Below, piece after piece: positions 21,280-33,488 of a stretch of 64,000 nucleotides of DNA. Made by a program: the position numbers and the translations under genes. Origin of the DNA: Rutstroemia sp. NJR-2017a BVV2 (taxonomy: Eukaryota > Ascomycota > Leotiomycetes > Helotiales > Rutstroemiaceae); contig NJPS01000073.1 in assembly GCA_002946415.1 (NCBI GenBank), positions 1-64,000 on the forward strand, read 5' to 3'. The notes under the pieces were generated by a model. That model was given only the letters and a program-made list of their open reading frames with translations, ran no database searches and was not told the origin of the DNA. Every line of letters starts with the position of its first letter. Positions within the stretch are counted from its first letter, which is position 1.

Positions 21280-22610
21280 ACTCGTTTACACAGATGGCCA
21301 CTATAGAATCGGACTGTACGGTCATTGCCAGAGACCGTTGGGGTGCATCTCGCTCTGTTGAACGGTCACCGCCAGTTTCCCTGCACCCTCCAGGCCTTGG
21401 TAAGCTGGGTGGATATTCAAAGAATCTTGGATACGCACCAGATCCTCTGGAGATTGTGGAGATATGGCATTGCGGGGTTGGTGGAATGGGTACTTCGGTT
21501 CTCCGAGGATATGTCGCTCCTTGCTATCGAGGCTTTGAAGGCCTATCTGAACGAGATATGTCGCCTGTTGGGGTTGCTGGCGGAAGATATCCCCATGTTG
21601 AATGGGGTGTGGAAGGAGTACCTTGGAGATGTGGCCCGGTATCAGATGCGGCTCTGGAAGCATCTCGCAGGCGATACCTGCAAGCGATCTGTGAACATCC
21701 GCAGATTGATGGATTGTATTACATGATGGCGGAGTGCACCGGGCCTAGTTCCATTGGGCGCTTCTATTATTTGGCCTTATCTTCGATAGTTCTGCGACCT
21801 TCGGCGGAGATGCTCAAGAGTATCCGGTTGATGCTCCAAAGTGTGACGACTGTTTGGAAGTATAGGGATGGTGATAATGGGCGAGCAGAGTCTATATAAA
21901 TTGAATTAGAGGTATCTTTCATCATTATCATCTCCTCCTCTCGACCTTGGCTCTGATCGAGCTAGAGACGATGGTGAAAGATTCCTGGTCTTGTTTGTAC
22001 GGTTCTTGGCTTGTACTTAACAACGCCCGGTCGACTTGATATATCGTATAGCTACCTATAATATGGTATCGATATATAGCTATAGGATAGTTTGCTTATG
22101 CAGATCATTGGTCTTGATTTACGCTCCTGTTCCTCCCCCTATCTCAGTCCCGCAGCTGATGCTGATGGTGACAGCGATGTCGGCGCTAGGCTTAATCCCA
22201 ATATTACCCCAGTAGCAGATGGGCCACCGAGTATATTCACAACGACTCCGATCAATCGTGATGCTCTGTAGTCCACAGCTTCATATAATCGGGATCAGTT
22301 ACTAAGGTCTGGTTACTAATACTTGGAATAATTCAGTAACCGGATATTGTATACCGTATTGGTGCAGATTGGTGACTTGCAGGTGTTACCGTATATCAAT
22401 CTAATACTTATCTTCCTTCGTCGGATTGCGATTCTTTCATAGTATTGATACTTATCTCCTCTAGATTTTCCTGGATACGATTGGTAGGATTTCTCAATGC
22501 TCTCATAGTACATATAGCAGTATCGGACTTCACGAATGATAATCTGGCATGCACGCTCGAGAAGATACCGCTATCTGAGGACTGTCGTTTGCCAATGCCT
22601 TTTACCTAGC
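21280..22610 (+). pseudogene. Degenerate Est1-like (DNA/RNA-binding, Est1-type) protein fragment
   Basis: The plus-strand frame at 21325-21650 contains LLNGHRQFPCTLQALVSW, then EALKAYLNEICRLLGLLAED and GVWKEYLGDVARYQM. After a frame change at about 21650 the other frame gives LEASRRRYLQAICEHPQIDG...GRFYYLALSSI. Further on (about 22190-22600) a third stretch with TAG/TAA at Gln or Trp positions contains IGDLQVLPYINLILIF. The alternating helical pattern, WKEYLGD, and the GR-Y-LA and lVLPfih-type motifs resemble fungal proteins with an Est1-type domain. I rate this a family resemblance from memory. Upstream codons (from 21138, 21280) may be an unrelated in-frame extension. The gene is broken by at least one frameshift and by stops. 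Confidence 0.45.
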
Positions 22611-23450
22611 CTCGTTTTTTGATGCGGCCGGTGGGGAGGTTGATTGATTGATTGATTGATTATATTATATACAGATCCAGCAGTCCGAAGGCTGCTATAG
22701 AAGGGCTCACCCGGCTATAGGTCAAACTAGACTATAGGTCACCTAATTTTGTACTGTTTTCTAAATATAAATACCCACAACTACATTTAAAATCCATTTA
22801 TATCCTCAAAAATAACTAAAGTGAATATGTAGAATCAAATAGTATCAATTAAAAGTCCTAATTATAATATAGTAGTAGTACCCCGAATTAAATATCCAAA
22901 AATCAGTTGAATTTGTCGCCAAAACCATCAAAACCCTATCAAAATAAGGTAAAATCAAGACAATTTATAAACCAATTTTTTTTTATCAATAATAGTAATA
23001 TCTTCTTAATCTAGTAAAAATAATATTATTCCGATTTGTTCTAGTATTCTCTAGTTTTCTAAGTCTTTTTAATTACTCTATTATATAAACTTTATATTTC
23101 TATCTTATCTAAAGTAGATTTTCCTCCTTTTTCGGTAATTTTTCTCTTATTTCGATTTTGAGGTTTCGACTAATATAGTTTTATAGGTTTTGAAAATATA
23201 TTTGATAGCTCTAAAGACTTAAGAGAATATAATAGATCGATTATAGTTAAGAGATTAAAATATATTTATTTAGAAGATTCTATTTCTATTATAGACTGTT
23301 TTGAGAGTAATTTAGAATAGGCTTTAGAAGGAGATTTGGAATATAGTTTAGAAAGTGATTTAGAATATAATTTAGAAGATATTGTTATTATTAGAGTTTC
23401 CGAAAAAGGTAATTTAGCTTATAGTCGAAATACTATCTTTTCTCATTCTT
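22611..23450. other. Transition into RIP-damaged DNA; TGAT microsatellite
   Basis: A GATTGATTGATTGATTGATT run lies at about 22642-22661. Balanced DNA fades at about 22740, where the motif ACTATAGGTCA occurs twice (near 22712 and 22730). The remainder is AT-rich. A plus-strand frame near 23180-23500 has a short repeated Leu-Glu-Asp pattern but no family signal. Confidence 0.4.
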
Positions 23451-25690
23451 CTTTTTCAATCTATTATAATATTAATAGATATTTCGATTTGTTTTTCTTG
23501 ATCTAAGCTCTTTTATCTTGCTATTGAATATAGATACTATATAGCTATATTATATTTTTGAAGAATATTTTAATTTCTTTCTTAAGTTTCTTCTTTCTTT
23601 TATACTTCTATCGAGCTTCTTGATAATTTATATCCAATATATAAATATTATCTTTCTTTATATCTTCGAAGATATTTTTATTTTTTCGTTATTTCTTTTA
23701 TTCTTTAGTTTTCTATACTTTATATATAGTGTCGAAATTATATTATATAGTTATAACTTGGATAAATATCTTTCTACTATCTTTCTTAATCTTTTTTAAA
23801 TATTATTGGAAATCAAAAGCTAGTTTAATATCTAAAGAAAGGCTTTTCAGTTTAGTATCGATTAGATTAATTACTTCGTCGATCTAGATAATATTTGCAA
23901 ATATTTAAAAAGTATATAAATACTCTTTTAAAAAAGTAGTAAATTGATTTATAATTTAAGATATATCGAATAAATTATCTATTTTATCTACTTTTATAAT
24001 TGCTTATCTTTCAACTTGATTCTAATATTCAATCGAAGTATCTTTATAGTTAATTCGAATAATCTTTTTTAGATTAAAAAGATTTAATCTATATTTACTT
24101 TATTTACTATTAATATTCTTTGAGGTAAATACTAGCTTAATTATAGATATTATAACTTTCAGAAAATCGATTTTATCAATAATATAATTAATATATTGGA
24201 ATTCTATTAAATTATATAGAATATATTTATAATAAGTTGAAAGAGATATAAAAAGAGAAATATCCAATAGTTAAAGGAAATAGATAATATAAAGAGGTAA
24301 ATATAGAAAGATAATTTTATACTTTATATAGAAATTAATTACTTCAAAACTAATATATAAAGAATACCTATTAAATAATATTATATAGTATTCTCTCTTT
24401 TGAGTTTTATAAGACTATAGTTCGAATATATATTCAAACTAATTGATATCGATTATATTATTAGTCTAGTTATTTATAGAAAAAGCAATAATTTCTCTTT
24501 TAGATAAATAATTTAGTTATTAGAGATTATATTTAATTTCTTTGAATATAGTATAGAGAGGTAAATATCAATTATCTCTAAAGATATAAAAAATTAAAAT
24601 ACTCTATTTTCTATTTCTATTTTAGATAATATAAGACTTTATATCTTTCTTTATTATATTTATTATTATCTTCTTTTTTCCAATTATATCTATTATTACT
24701 CCTTTCTTATCTATATTATAGATATCGGTTTATTCTACTTTATATTTAGCTTTAATATCTATAAAAAGTTGAAAATAATATCAAACAATCTCCTTATTTT
24801 GTATTATTGCTTGTTATTTATCTAAAGATAGAATATATTTTGATTTGAATTAAGGATATCAATTCAACTATTTCTATATCTAATTAACTTCTAAATTAAT
24901 AAGATCTTTTTTTATAATTAATATTTCTTTAGCAAATATTCTTAGTTAATAGATCTATATTAGCTATCTTTATTTTTCTAATTATATATATTATTCTATA
25001 AAAATCTCTTTTTCAATTAGGAATAATTATTATATATTGCTATTAATATCGAATTATAAAGAAACCTCTTTTAGCTAATATTGAAATATCGATAAATGGA
25101 TTCCAAATATTTTATATACTTTTTTCTAAAAGAGAACTATATTTTATAAATCTAATTAATATAGATATAAAGCAATTATATTATATAGATATTATTTAAA
25201 TAGAATATCGAGTTTATAAAATCTAAATAAATTTATTATTAATTTTCGATATTATTTCGATTTTATAAGTTTTTTCGACTTATTTATCTCTATTCTATTT
25301 ATAAGAATACTTTTGGTTTTCGCTATAATAGATTTAAGTAAACTGAATCAAATAATATTAATTATTTAATAATTAGAAATATAGTTATTAAGTAAAATAA
25401 TTTTTGGTAAATAAAAGTAAGTAACCTATAATCTAATTTAATCTATAGCTAGATTAGCTCTTCTACCGAAATAATCTAGTTTTGGTATAATTATCGAAAT
25501 ATACTTAATTATAATTAGTATTTGTATTTCCCTTTATTACTTTATAGTAATTAGTAATTTCCTTTATTAGATAATTTAGCTTCTATCTATAATTATATAT
25601 ATAAATATAAAAAAGAATACTTTATTCAATCTTCTAGAATAAAACCTAACTTCTTAGCTATTATTAGTATTAACTATCTTATATTTCTAT
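23451..25690 (-). pseudogene. RIP-damaged former coding sequence, family unknown
   Basis: Minus-strand translation over about 24050-23500 gives a plausible protein, interrupted mainly by TAA/TAG at Gln positions. It includes LFDISQIINQFTTFLKEYLYTF-like helical sequence and a basic segment rich in Lys, Arg, Glu and Gln. The frame may extend further right but could not be followed with confidence. No catalytic motif was identified, and its limits are a guess. Confidence 0.3.
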
Positions 25691-26900
25691 ATCTTTAGTT
25701 TTCTTCTAGTATTCTACTTTATCTTTCTATATTATATTATATCTTCTAAATTATCTAAGAAGATATATTTGTTTTATAAATTATATAACTTTAGTAACTA
25801 ATTTTGATTTATTTAAAATTATCTTCAAGTTTATTTATCTTTGGATATCAAATTCCCTCTATTATAGATTCCAATATTTTCGGTATCTAAATAGAATATA
25901 ATTAATAGTTTATTGTTTTTTACTATAGTTATATCTTAGATTATCGAATTCTGGAATCTTTCTTTTCTATAAATAATTTTTCAATCTAATTTTCTTAATT
26001 TATATTTAGATAAACAAAATATTTTATTATTTCTTCAATCTATAATATAGATAAAGGATTTTATAGATAAATTCTTAGATATATTTATAGAAAGTTCTTC
26101 TTCTTTATTCGAACTTTTATTAGTCTATTTATTTTGTTCTTATATATTTTATAATCTATATTTTAAAAGTTGTTTATAAATAATATATCTTTATTTATAT
26201 AATACTCGAATTTCTTTGATAAGTTCTTAAAAATTATTTAATTATAGTTTTGGTTACTTTATCTATTACTTTATTTTTCTAGATATTTTTATAAATCGGG
26301 ATCTATCTTATTTCAACTTATATTCTTCAGAATTTTTGTAATTTATTTATTAGTTATATTATTTCTATTATAATATATATATCTAAGTTACTAATCAGAG
26401 TTTGAAATATCTTAATAACTATTTAGTTATCTATAAAGATAATTAATTTATCTTTCTTATTTTCTTTTTTTATATTTTTATCTATAATCTCGAGAACTAA
26501 CTTGATACTTTGTAGCTCTACTATATATATTATCGAGATTTCGTTATTTTCTATATATATTATCTTTATAAATCTAGTTAAAAACGATACTACTATAGCT
26601 CCTATCTGATTATTGATATTACTATTATTTATATAGATAAAAATATAATTTAAAAAGTATTTGAGAAATTCTTTATACTAGTTCTTAGTTATTTCTAAGT
26701 TTGAAGTAATCCTGATATTTGATCTCTATTATTATAATAATATAATATATATTCTTTTTGTAGTAGTTACTACTTTTCTACTTTTTACTTAGATTTATTT
26801 AGAGAATCCTCCAATTATAGTTATCTTCGATATTATCCAAGATTATTTTTATTAAGATATTATAACTTCGAGTAATATTTATATAAATTTTGTAATAATT
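25690..26900 (-). mobile_element. 3' half of a Tad-like LINE (RNase H plus C-terminal knuckle), RIP-damaged
   Basis: The minus strand from about 26680 encodes an RNase H-like domain. It has IYINNSNINNQIGAIVV (normally a TDGS-type start), YIVELQSIKLVLEI (normally ..AEL..I..AL) and LIIFIDNQ-type sequence carrying an Asp. Further down are the LYYRLKKQQNILFIQIQ and NYSKKQ..NYILF stretches, which align with the LINE C-terminal segment where Cys/His residues are normally found. Stops are TAA/TAG at Gln positions. No reverse transcriptase was found upstream (toward higher coordinates), so the copy is 5'-truncated or the RT is beyond recognition. Confidence 0.55.
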
Positions 26901-27960
26901 TAGAATATTTTATTAACTAATTTCAATTTATAGATTTATCTTCTATTATCTAATACTACTAAAGTAAATCTAATATTTCTTCTAGAATCTCTTTATTAAA
27001 ATATTATATAAGTTAACTATTAGAAATTTTTACTATATTAAGAGAAACTATAATAACTTACTAACCGATATTACTACTTCGATAATAAAATCTACAAATA
27101 TAATATCTATTAGTAATAGTATTATAATATCTTTTCTTATTCAATCTAGTATAACTATTAGTTATAACTTATTCTATATTATGAAATTAGGAAACGATTA
27201 TATAAGAATACTTTCGAAATTCGATCTCTTATTGATATAATTCTATATATAGAACTCTATAGTAGATAATACCTATATAGAACTATAGCTCGATATATAT
27301 ATTTATATAAAAATAAAGTTTTATTATATTTACAATTACCAAGATTAGTAATATATTAGTAACTATAATAACTATTAAGAATGAAATCTTAACCTTTATC
27401 CTAATATAGATAGGAATAGTAATAAATTATAATACTTTCTATTTAGTGAAATTAGATAATAAATATAATACTATTATTTTATCAAAGGGAATTTCGTTCT
27501 CGAACTTCTATTATTAGAATTCGATTATAAGAAGTAATTATAGATTACTTTAGTTAGATATATATATTTGTATTAATATTATTAAGAAAATAATAAATAT
27601 TTCTCCTATTTTTATATAAAAGCTGATAATAATAATAGCTGGAAATAGAATTATAATATTAATATCTATTTAGATAGATATAACTACCAATTATAAAAAG
27701 TTTCATTTAATAGTTTCAGATAATAAATATAAAGTTATTACTATAAATATAAAGATTATATTAACGAATTTCTATAAATATAATCTAGATATTAGAAGTA
27801 CTTATAGAAATCTTTAGTTAGAATACTATATTTATATTGGAGTATAAAGTATAATAGATAGTTATTCTAGTAAATTCAAAAATATAGATAATCTTTATCT
27901 TTAAATAAATAATATTAATATTATTACTAACCCTAATCTAGTATAATACTCCAGATATCA
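26901..27960. other. AT-rich RIP-damaged DNA, no assignable gene
   Basis: Translations on either strand are heavily interrupted. Some minus-strand frames near 26900-27000 look formerly coding (Gln-, Lys- and Leu-rich), but no domain could be named. Confidence 0.4.
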
Positions 27961-30230
27961 ATATTGATTTTTCTTCCGAGATTATTTATAGTTTTAATAT
28001 TAACTTCTTTTTTAATAAGTTCCAATATAACTTCTTATCTTAGTAGAGCTATTTTATATTTTACTATATATCTCAGAAAGATAGTTTTATCTATATTATC
28101 TCTAACTTCGATATTTATTCTTTTATCTAAGAGAATAGATATAAAATCGAAATCTATTAGTTTATAATCTAAAGTAAGATATAAAGATATATCTATTATA
28201 CTATTTATTTATTTTGTAGATAATAATCTTTTGTAGATCTGAAATATAGAATTTCCTAGAACTACTAAAATTATTTATCTATTTATATTAGCTTCTTTTT
28301 CTAGTAATAATTCGATAAAATCAATTTTGTTTAAAAAGAAACTAGTAATTACAAAATAAAGAAATATAAAGCTATTATTAGTATATTTATTGATATCTAT
28401 TTCTTAGATAAATAGAAGAGTTATTATATCAATATTTATCTAAACTAATTTATAGATAGTAGAATGAAGAATAGTAAAACTAATTACTAATCTAACTTCT
28501 AATAATTTAGAATCCGAATAAGAAAAAAGAACTTTTATTTAGATAAATTAATAGTTAGTTAAATATTTATTAGAAAATATAATATAGATAAGTAAAACTT
28601 GAAATAAGTTAGAAAGTAAATTTTATAGAATACTTGATTATAACAAATAGATAGAGATCTTATTATAATAATATTATCCTAATATATTATAAGATAAAGT
28701 GAACTTTCTCCTTATTTAATTATAATAGAAATATCGGCTTTATAATTCAAAAGGTATTTAATAATATATTTATAAATAGATATTAGATTATCTATTAATA
28801 TATATAAAACTATATATTCTTATTTATCAATTTGTTTAATTTTTGTATTATTATTAATAAATATTTTTGCAAAGTAGATATTATTTACTAGAATTATCTG
28901 AAATAGTAATATCTATTTATCTTTATCTTTTATATTGATATTCGATTTCTTTTCTAATAATATATCAAAAATTTCTTTTATTTATAATCCTATTTATAAG
29001 ATTTTATAAAGTGGAGTTATATCTTCAATTCTATATATCTCTTTTCTAGTATTGATATTGGTTTTAGTATCGAGTAATAACTTAACAATTTTGATATATT
29101 TCTTTTTATCTTCTAGTATTTTACAAAGAACTAGATTAATAATATAATAGTTATCGAATTCCTCTTTATTATAAATTAACTATAAAAATATAGTTTTTAT
29201 AAATTATATCTCGATTTCTCGATTATAAAAGATAATCTCGATAATTTCAATTTATTATCTTATAACTATAATTTATAATATTTCTCTAATAGTTTTATTT
29301 TTCGAAACTTTATCTTCAAATACTATTTTCTCGGCTTTATCAATATATAAGAATATAAAAATAATATAGTCCAATCTCCTAACTTCGGCTATTATATAAA
29401 ACGATTTCGTTATTAAATAACCCGAATTCTCTACCAAAAATCTCAGAACCTCGAGATAACTATTCTAAATTACTAAATTCAAAGAATTTGTTTTCTCTAT
29501 TAGATCTAAATAGTAATTTGGTACTTCAAGATCTGAATCTATACTAGAAGATATTAATAAATATATAGTAAATAGATTATTTACTTTAATAGTAATTTGA
29601 AGAGATATATAATTCTATAGATTCTATATATTAATTAAATTATAAGATTAACTAAATAAAGTTTTTAGTTTGGTAGTATTTTTATTAGATATTATAATAT
29701 AAATTAAAAGAAAATCTTCTTCTTTATCTAGAACAGAATTTATAATTCTGATTAATTATAAATTATATTAAATAACGATTATATTAGTTTTCCAGTACTC
29801 GATATCAAGGTCCAGATTATATTTAAAAAGAATAAAGTTAATATTCTAGTAGAAACTTCTAGTTACGAAATAATTGAAACTAGTTTCTCTATACTCTAAA
29901 CTCTCTATCTATAAATATATAACTCGAACTTATAACTAAATTATATAGAAAGAGGTTTCTATAATTTATATAATAAAGATAATATAGGATTTTGTTATTA
30001 TTTTAATTCTATAATCTTAGTTATAATACTAGCTCTTCCAAGTTTAATAACTATTATATTAAGTAAGATATATATATAGACTAACTATTATTAGTATAAT
30101 TATTTAATTTATATATTTATAATCTTTATTATTAATAAGTTCTTCTATCTATATTATCTTAAGTAATTATTTCAATAAAAATTATTAGATATAGATATTT
30201 TGATTATACTATCTCGACTTATTATATAAT
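27960..30230 (-). pseudogene. Ankyrin-repeat protein gene destroyed by RIP
   Basis: The minus strand carries several ankyrin-type repeats interrupted mainly by TAA/TAG at Gln positions. Near 29100 is YIKIVKLLLDTKTNIN followed by DITPLYKIL. Near 28970 is EIFDILLEKKSNINIKD, and near 28310 DFIELLLEKEANIN. The upstream part (to about 30200) gives SYLEVLRFLVENSGYL, also ankyrin-like, preceded by an acidic helical N-terminus. The LL-x-x-x-ANIN endings are diagnostic. Fungal genomes hold many such genes, often near chromosome ends. Boundaries are approximate. Confidence 0.65.
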
Positions 30231-30742
30231 ACTTTATATAACTAGTTTTAAAAATCCGAACTTTTTAAAAACATTATTTTTTATAATTTCACTTTTTCAA
30301 AAATCTTACTTCTTTAATAACTTTTTTATTATAAGCTCTATAATAATAAATACTAGTTTATTTAATAGCTCTTTTTAAATACTATCTTTTTATATATCAC
30401 TTTTTTATCTTATCTTAAAAAATAAATTAATTAATCAAGAATTGTTAAAAAGTGAGAAAAAGTAAGAAAACCAACTTTTGTTAAACCGAGGTTTATTTTC
30501 GAACCCTAAAATTAATTATTTTGCCCTCTAAATTTGAGATTACTTTCTATATCTTTAGAAAGATTATACTTTTTTTTAATTGATAGATACTATAGTAATT
30601 AAACTTGCAATCAAATATAATTAAAACCCAATATATAGTTGTTGAGTTAATTGAGGGTACAAAGTAGGATTAATAGTGATTTTTGAAAAGTGATATTTTT
30701 AAAATTTAAGGTTTTTAAAGCCAGTTATGCAAAGCGTTGTAT
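30231..30742. other. AT-rich boundary region
   Basis: T-rich then A-rich DNA without a gene. The composition becomes balanced at about 30720, just before the 24-bp repeats. Confidence 0.45.
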
Positions 30743-30838
30743 TGTCTCCACCTTAACTAATCGCACTGCCTCCACCTCAACCTACCGCACTGCCTCCACC
30801 TCAACTAATCGCACTGTCTCCACATCGACCTACCGCAT
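30743..30838. repeat. Four tandem 24-bp repeats
   Basis: Units 30743-30766, 30767-30790, 30791-30814 and 30815-30838 start TGYCTCCAC and alternate between AACTAATCGCA and RACCTACCGCA second halves, so a 48-bp higher-order period is visible. The length is a multiple of three; on the minus strand it would encode an 8-residue Val/Glu/Arg repeat. Whether it was coding is unknown. Confidence 0.85.
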
Positions 30839-31134
30839 TATGTCTCCTAGCCTATAGGTTTCGACTTCGATGATATACTTATAGGAAAGAGACAGTGTCG
30901 CCTTAGCTTGGTATCGGCATTTTCCAATGCAGGTTCAAGGACGACGCTGAATGAGTTTGATCAGCGAGCGGCGGTGATACTACGCATCATTCATGGTATA
31001 AGCAGCAATTACTACACCCTCTCACTCTGCCTCGTGATCGAGCATACGTAAGGGCGAACCCTGACAGGCACTTAGGAACCTTTAACCTCATCTGACTTGC
31101 TTTCAGCTAGAGCTTACGTTTAGGTTTTGAGAAT

Positions 31135-31881
31135 ATGGCACGTCACGACTATAGAAGATGGTTGATACTTTTCGACACCGTACCGGAAGCCAGCCGGAGA
31201 GAAGAGTTTAAAACCTCAGTATACCAACACCTTACAGTGTACTGCACAGGGAACGACCTTGATACGCTTATGGCCGCCAACAACAGTTGGATAAAGGAAC
31301 TGTTGACCCCAAACTCTAACTTCGAGGCCATGCTCGCCGCCTATCACGCAGATCCAAATAGCATGACGTTGAAACTGAGCGATGTTGTAAAGATAATGGC
31401 AGCCACTATTATCGCCGTGGCATGGCAAAAGCATATGAGGGGCTTCGTTACACGATATCAGGAAGAGGCTGGAGGGGTTCGGCATGACAAGGATGGGAAT
31501 GACGGGGAGGTGAATGACGAGGAATTTGAGGAAATTTTTCGAGCGTTCCGAACGGCCTTAGAAGAGTTACGCTATAATACTCTGTGGCAGGCATTCGGTC
31601 CGCAGATAGGGTTGTTCGCCCTTAAAGCCGGCTGTCCAGCGGTCTCAGACGACCCGCTGGACAGTATTGAGGCACTCCGAACATACATCCACACAAATTC
31701 GGGAGCTGCATTTGTCGAGTGCCAAGCACGACGCCCTGCAAAACGTGGAGACTTCGAAATAGCCGTCATCTGCGCCCTCACCCTGGAGGCTAATGCTGTG
31801 GACGCTCTCTTCGACGAGTACTGGAACGAAGACGGAAACCTTTACGAATTCTATCTTAATTATAATATAATCAGATTTTAG
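31135..31881 (+). pseudogene. NLR-type gene start, cut off inside its nucleoside-phosphorylase-like domain
   Basis: The first 203 codons form a helical, Asp/Glu-rich domain that I do not recognise. From residue 204, RGDFEIAVICALTLEANAVDALFDEYW is the typical beginning of the PNP/UDP-phosphorylase-like domain found at the front of many fungal NLR (NOD-like receptor, STAND) proteins. In those proteins it is followed by a long phosphorylase fold, then NACHT or NB-ARC and repeat domains. Here the sequence leaves the family at about residue 238 (near 31850), passes into extremely AT-rich DNA and stops at 31881. The gene is therefore truncated by an insertion or rearrangement. The start ATG is preceded by balanced DNA; no upstream exon is evident. 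Confidence 0.7.
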
Positions 31882-33190
31882 AATTAGTATTTTATTTATA
31901 TATTATATATTCCAAAATCAAAATAAATATTATAATATAAATTATATATAATTTATCTTATAAATAAAAATTATTATATTTTAATAATATTATATTTCAA
32001 AATATAAAATATTATTAAAATAGAATATATATCTTTATATAAAAATAAATTCTTTAAATAAATTCTTTTTATTATTATTATTATATTTCTATTTAATTAA
32101 TATTAAAATTTATTAAATATATTTTTATTTTATTTATTTTTATATTATATATTATAATTATAATTATATATAAATTAAAAGTTTTAAATTTAGAAAATAA
32201 TTATTTATATTTGAAAAACTAATTTATTATATTTAAATAATATAATATATATATCTATATTAATATAAATATATATAAATAAAAGATATTTTATAATATA
32301 AATATATTTAGAAATTTTTTCTTTTTGATAAAATTCTTAATTATTTTAATTATTCTAATTAGTTTAATTAATTAGAATAATTAGAAAAATTAAAATAATA
32401 AAGAATAAAAATTTATATAATTAAATAATTTTCTTTAATATATAGAATTTTATATTTTTATATTAATAAAGAGTTAAATATATAAATTATAAAGTAATAA
32501 TTAATTTATTTTTTTAAATAAACTTTTATATTTATATTTATATATTTAGTAAATTCGGATATAATTATAAAAATAAAAAAGTTAAATTATAAAGTTATTA
32601 TTACTAATTTGAAATTATTATAATTATTATTATTAAATAATAATAATCTCTATTTAATATTAAAAGATTTTTATCTATATACTAAATATAATAATTATAT
32701 ATTAGATACTCAATTTTATAATATATATCTAATTCAATTATTATTTATTTATATATTATTATAATTATAATTAATTCTTTATATTGTGATATATATTATA
32801 TAAAAGAATTATAGATTTTAGAATTTCTAATTGAAGAATTAACTAAGTAGAAATTTATAAAGCTTTATATATAAGAAGAAGATATTTAATAATAAATATT
32901 GAGATTAGCTAACTTACTTATTAAGTATCTAATTAGCTATCCTCTTATATATATAAATCTTATTTTAGACTATTTAGACTCTTTTCGTGATATTCTTCAT
33001 ATATATAACTATTTTCAATAATAAATTTATAATAATATTATTATTTTTACTAATTATTAATATTCGATATTCTAATTATTTCTATATAATTTAGAAGATA
33101 AATATTCGTAATTTTAATAGAACGAGTTTATAAAGCGGTGAAGGCCGTCAAAATAAGGTATTAATTAAATATAAATAATTAAGTACCTTA
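31882..33190. other. Extremely AT-rich block
   Basis: This block is visibly poorer in G and C than any other part of the window, with long A/T runs and almost no codon structure on either strand. It begins at the break in the NLR-type gene and ends where balanced DNA resumes at about 33190. No terminal repeats or target duplication could be recognised. Confidence 0.5.
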
Positions 33191-33488
33191 TTTAAATCTG
33201 CGCCTCCGGAGAAGCTTTCGTATTCAATAAAGAGCGAAGCGAAGCCACTTTAGACTAACTGGAATAAGCCGCCTGATGACCACCATCTGAAAAAATGGGC
33301 TCTATTCAAACGTCTGACTTCGGAACAGAAGGGCATGATATATATAGCGCCATTTCGTCTCTGCTCCGGACTCTCACCTACTTCGGTGCTTTCCTTGTCA
33401 AGTAAAACGCCGGCACTTCTTTCAAGACGTTGCTGCTCAGATCCCAGATTCTCCCGTCTTCCAGAAAACTGCGGTTGGTCCGGAGCGG

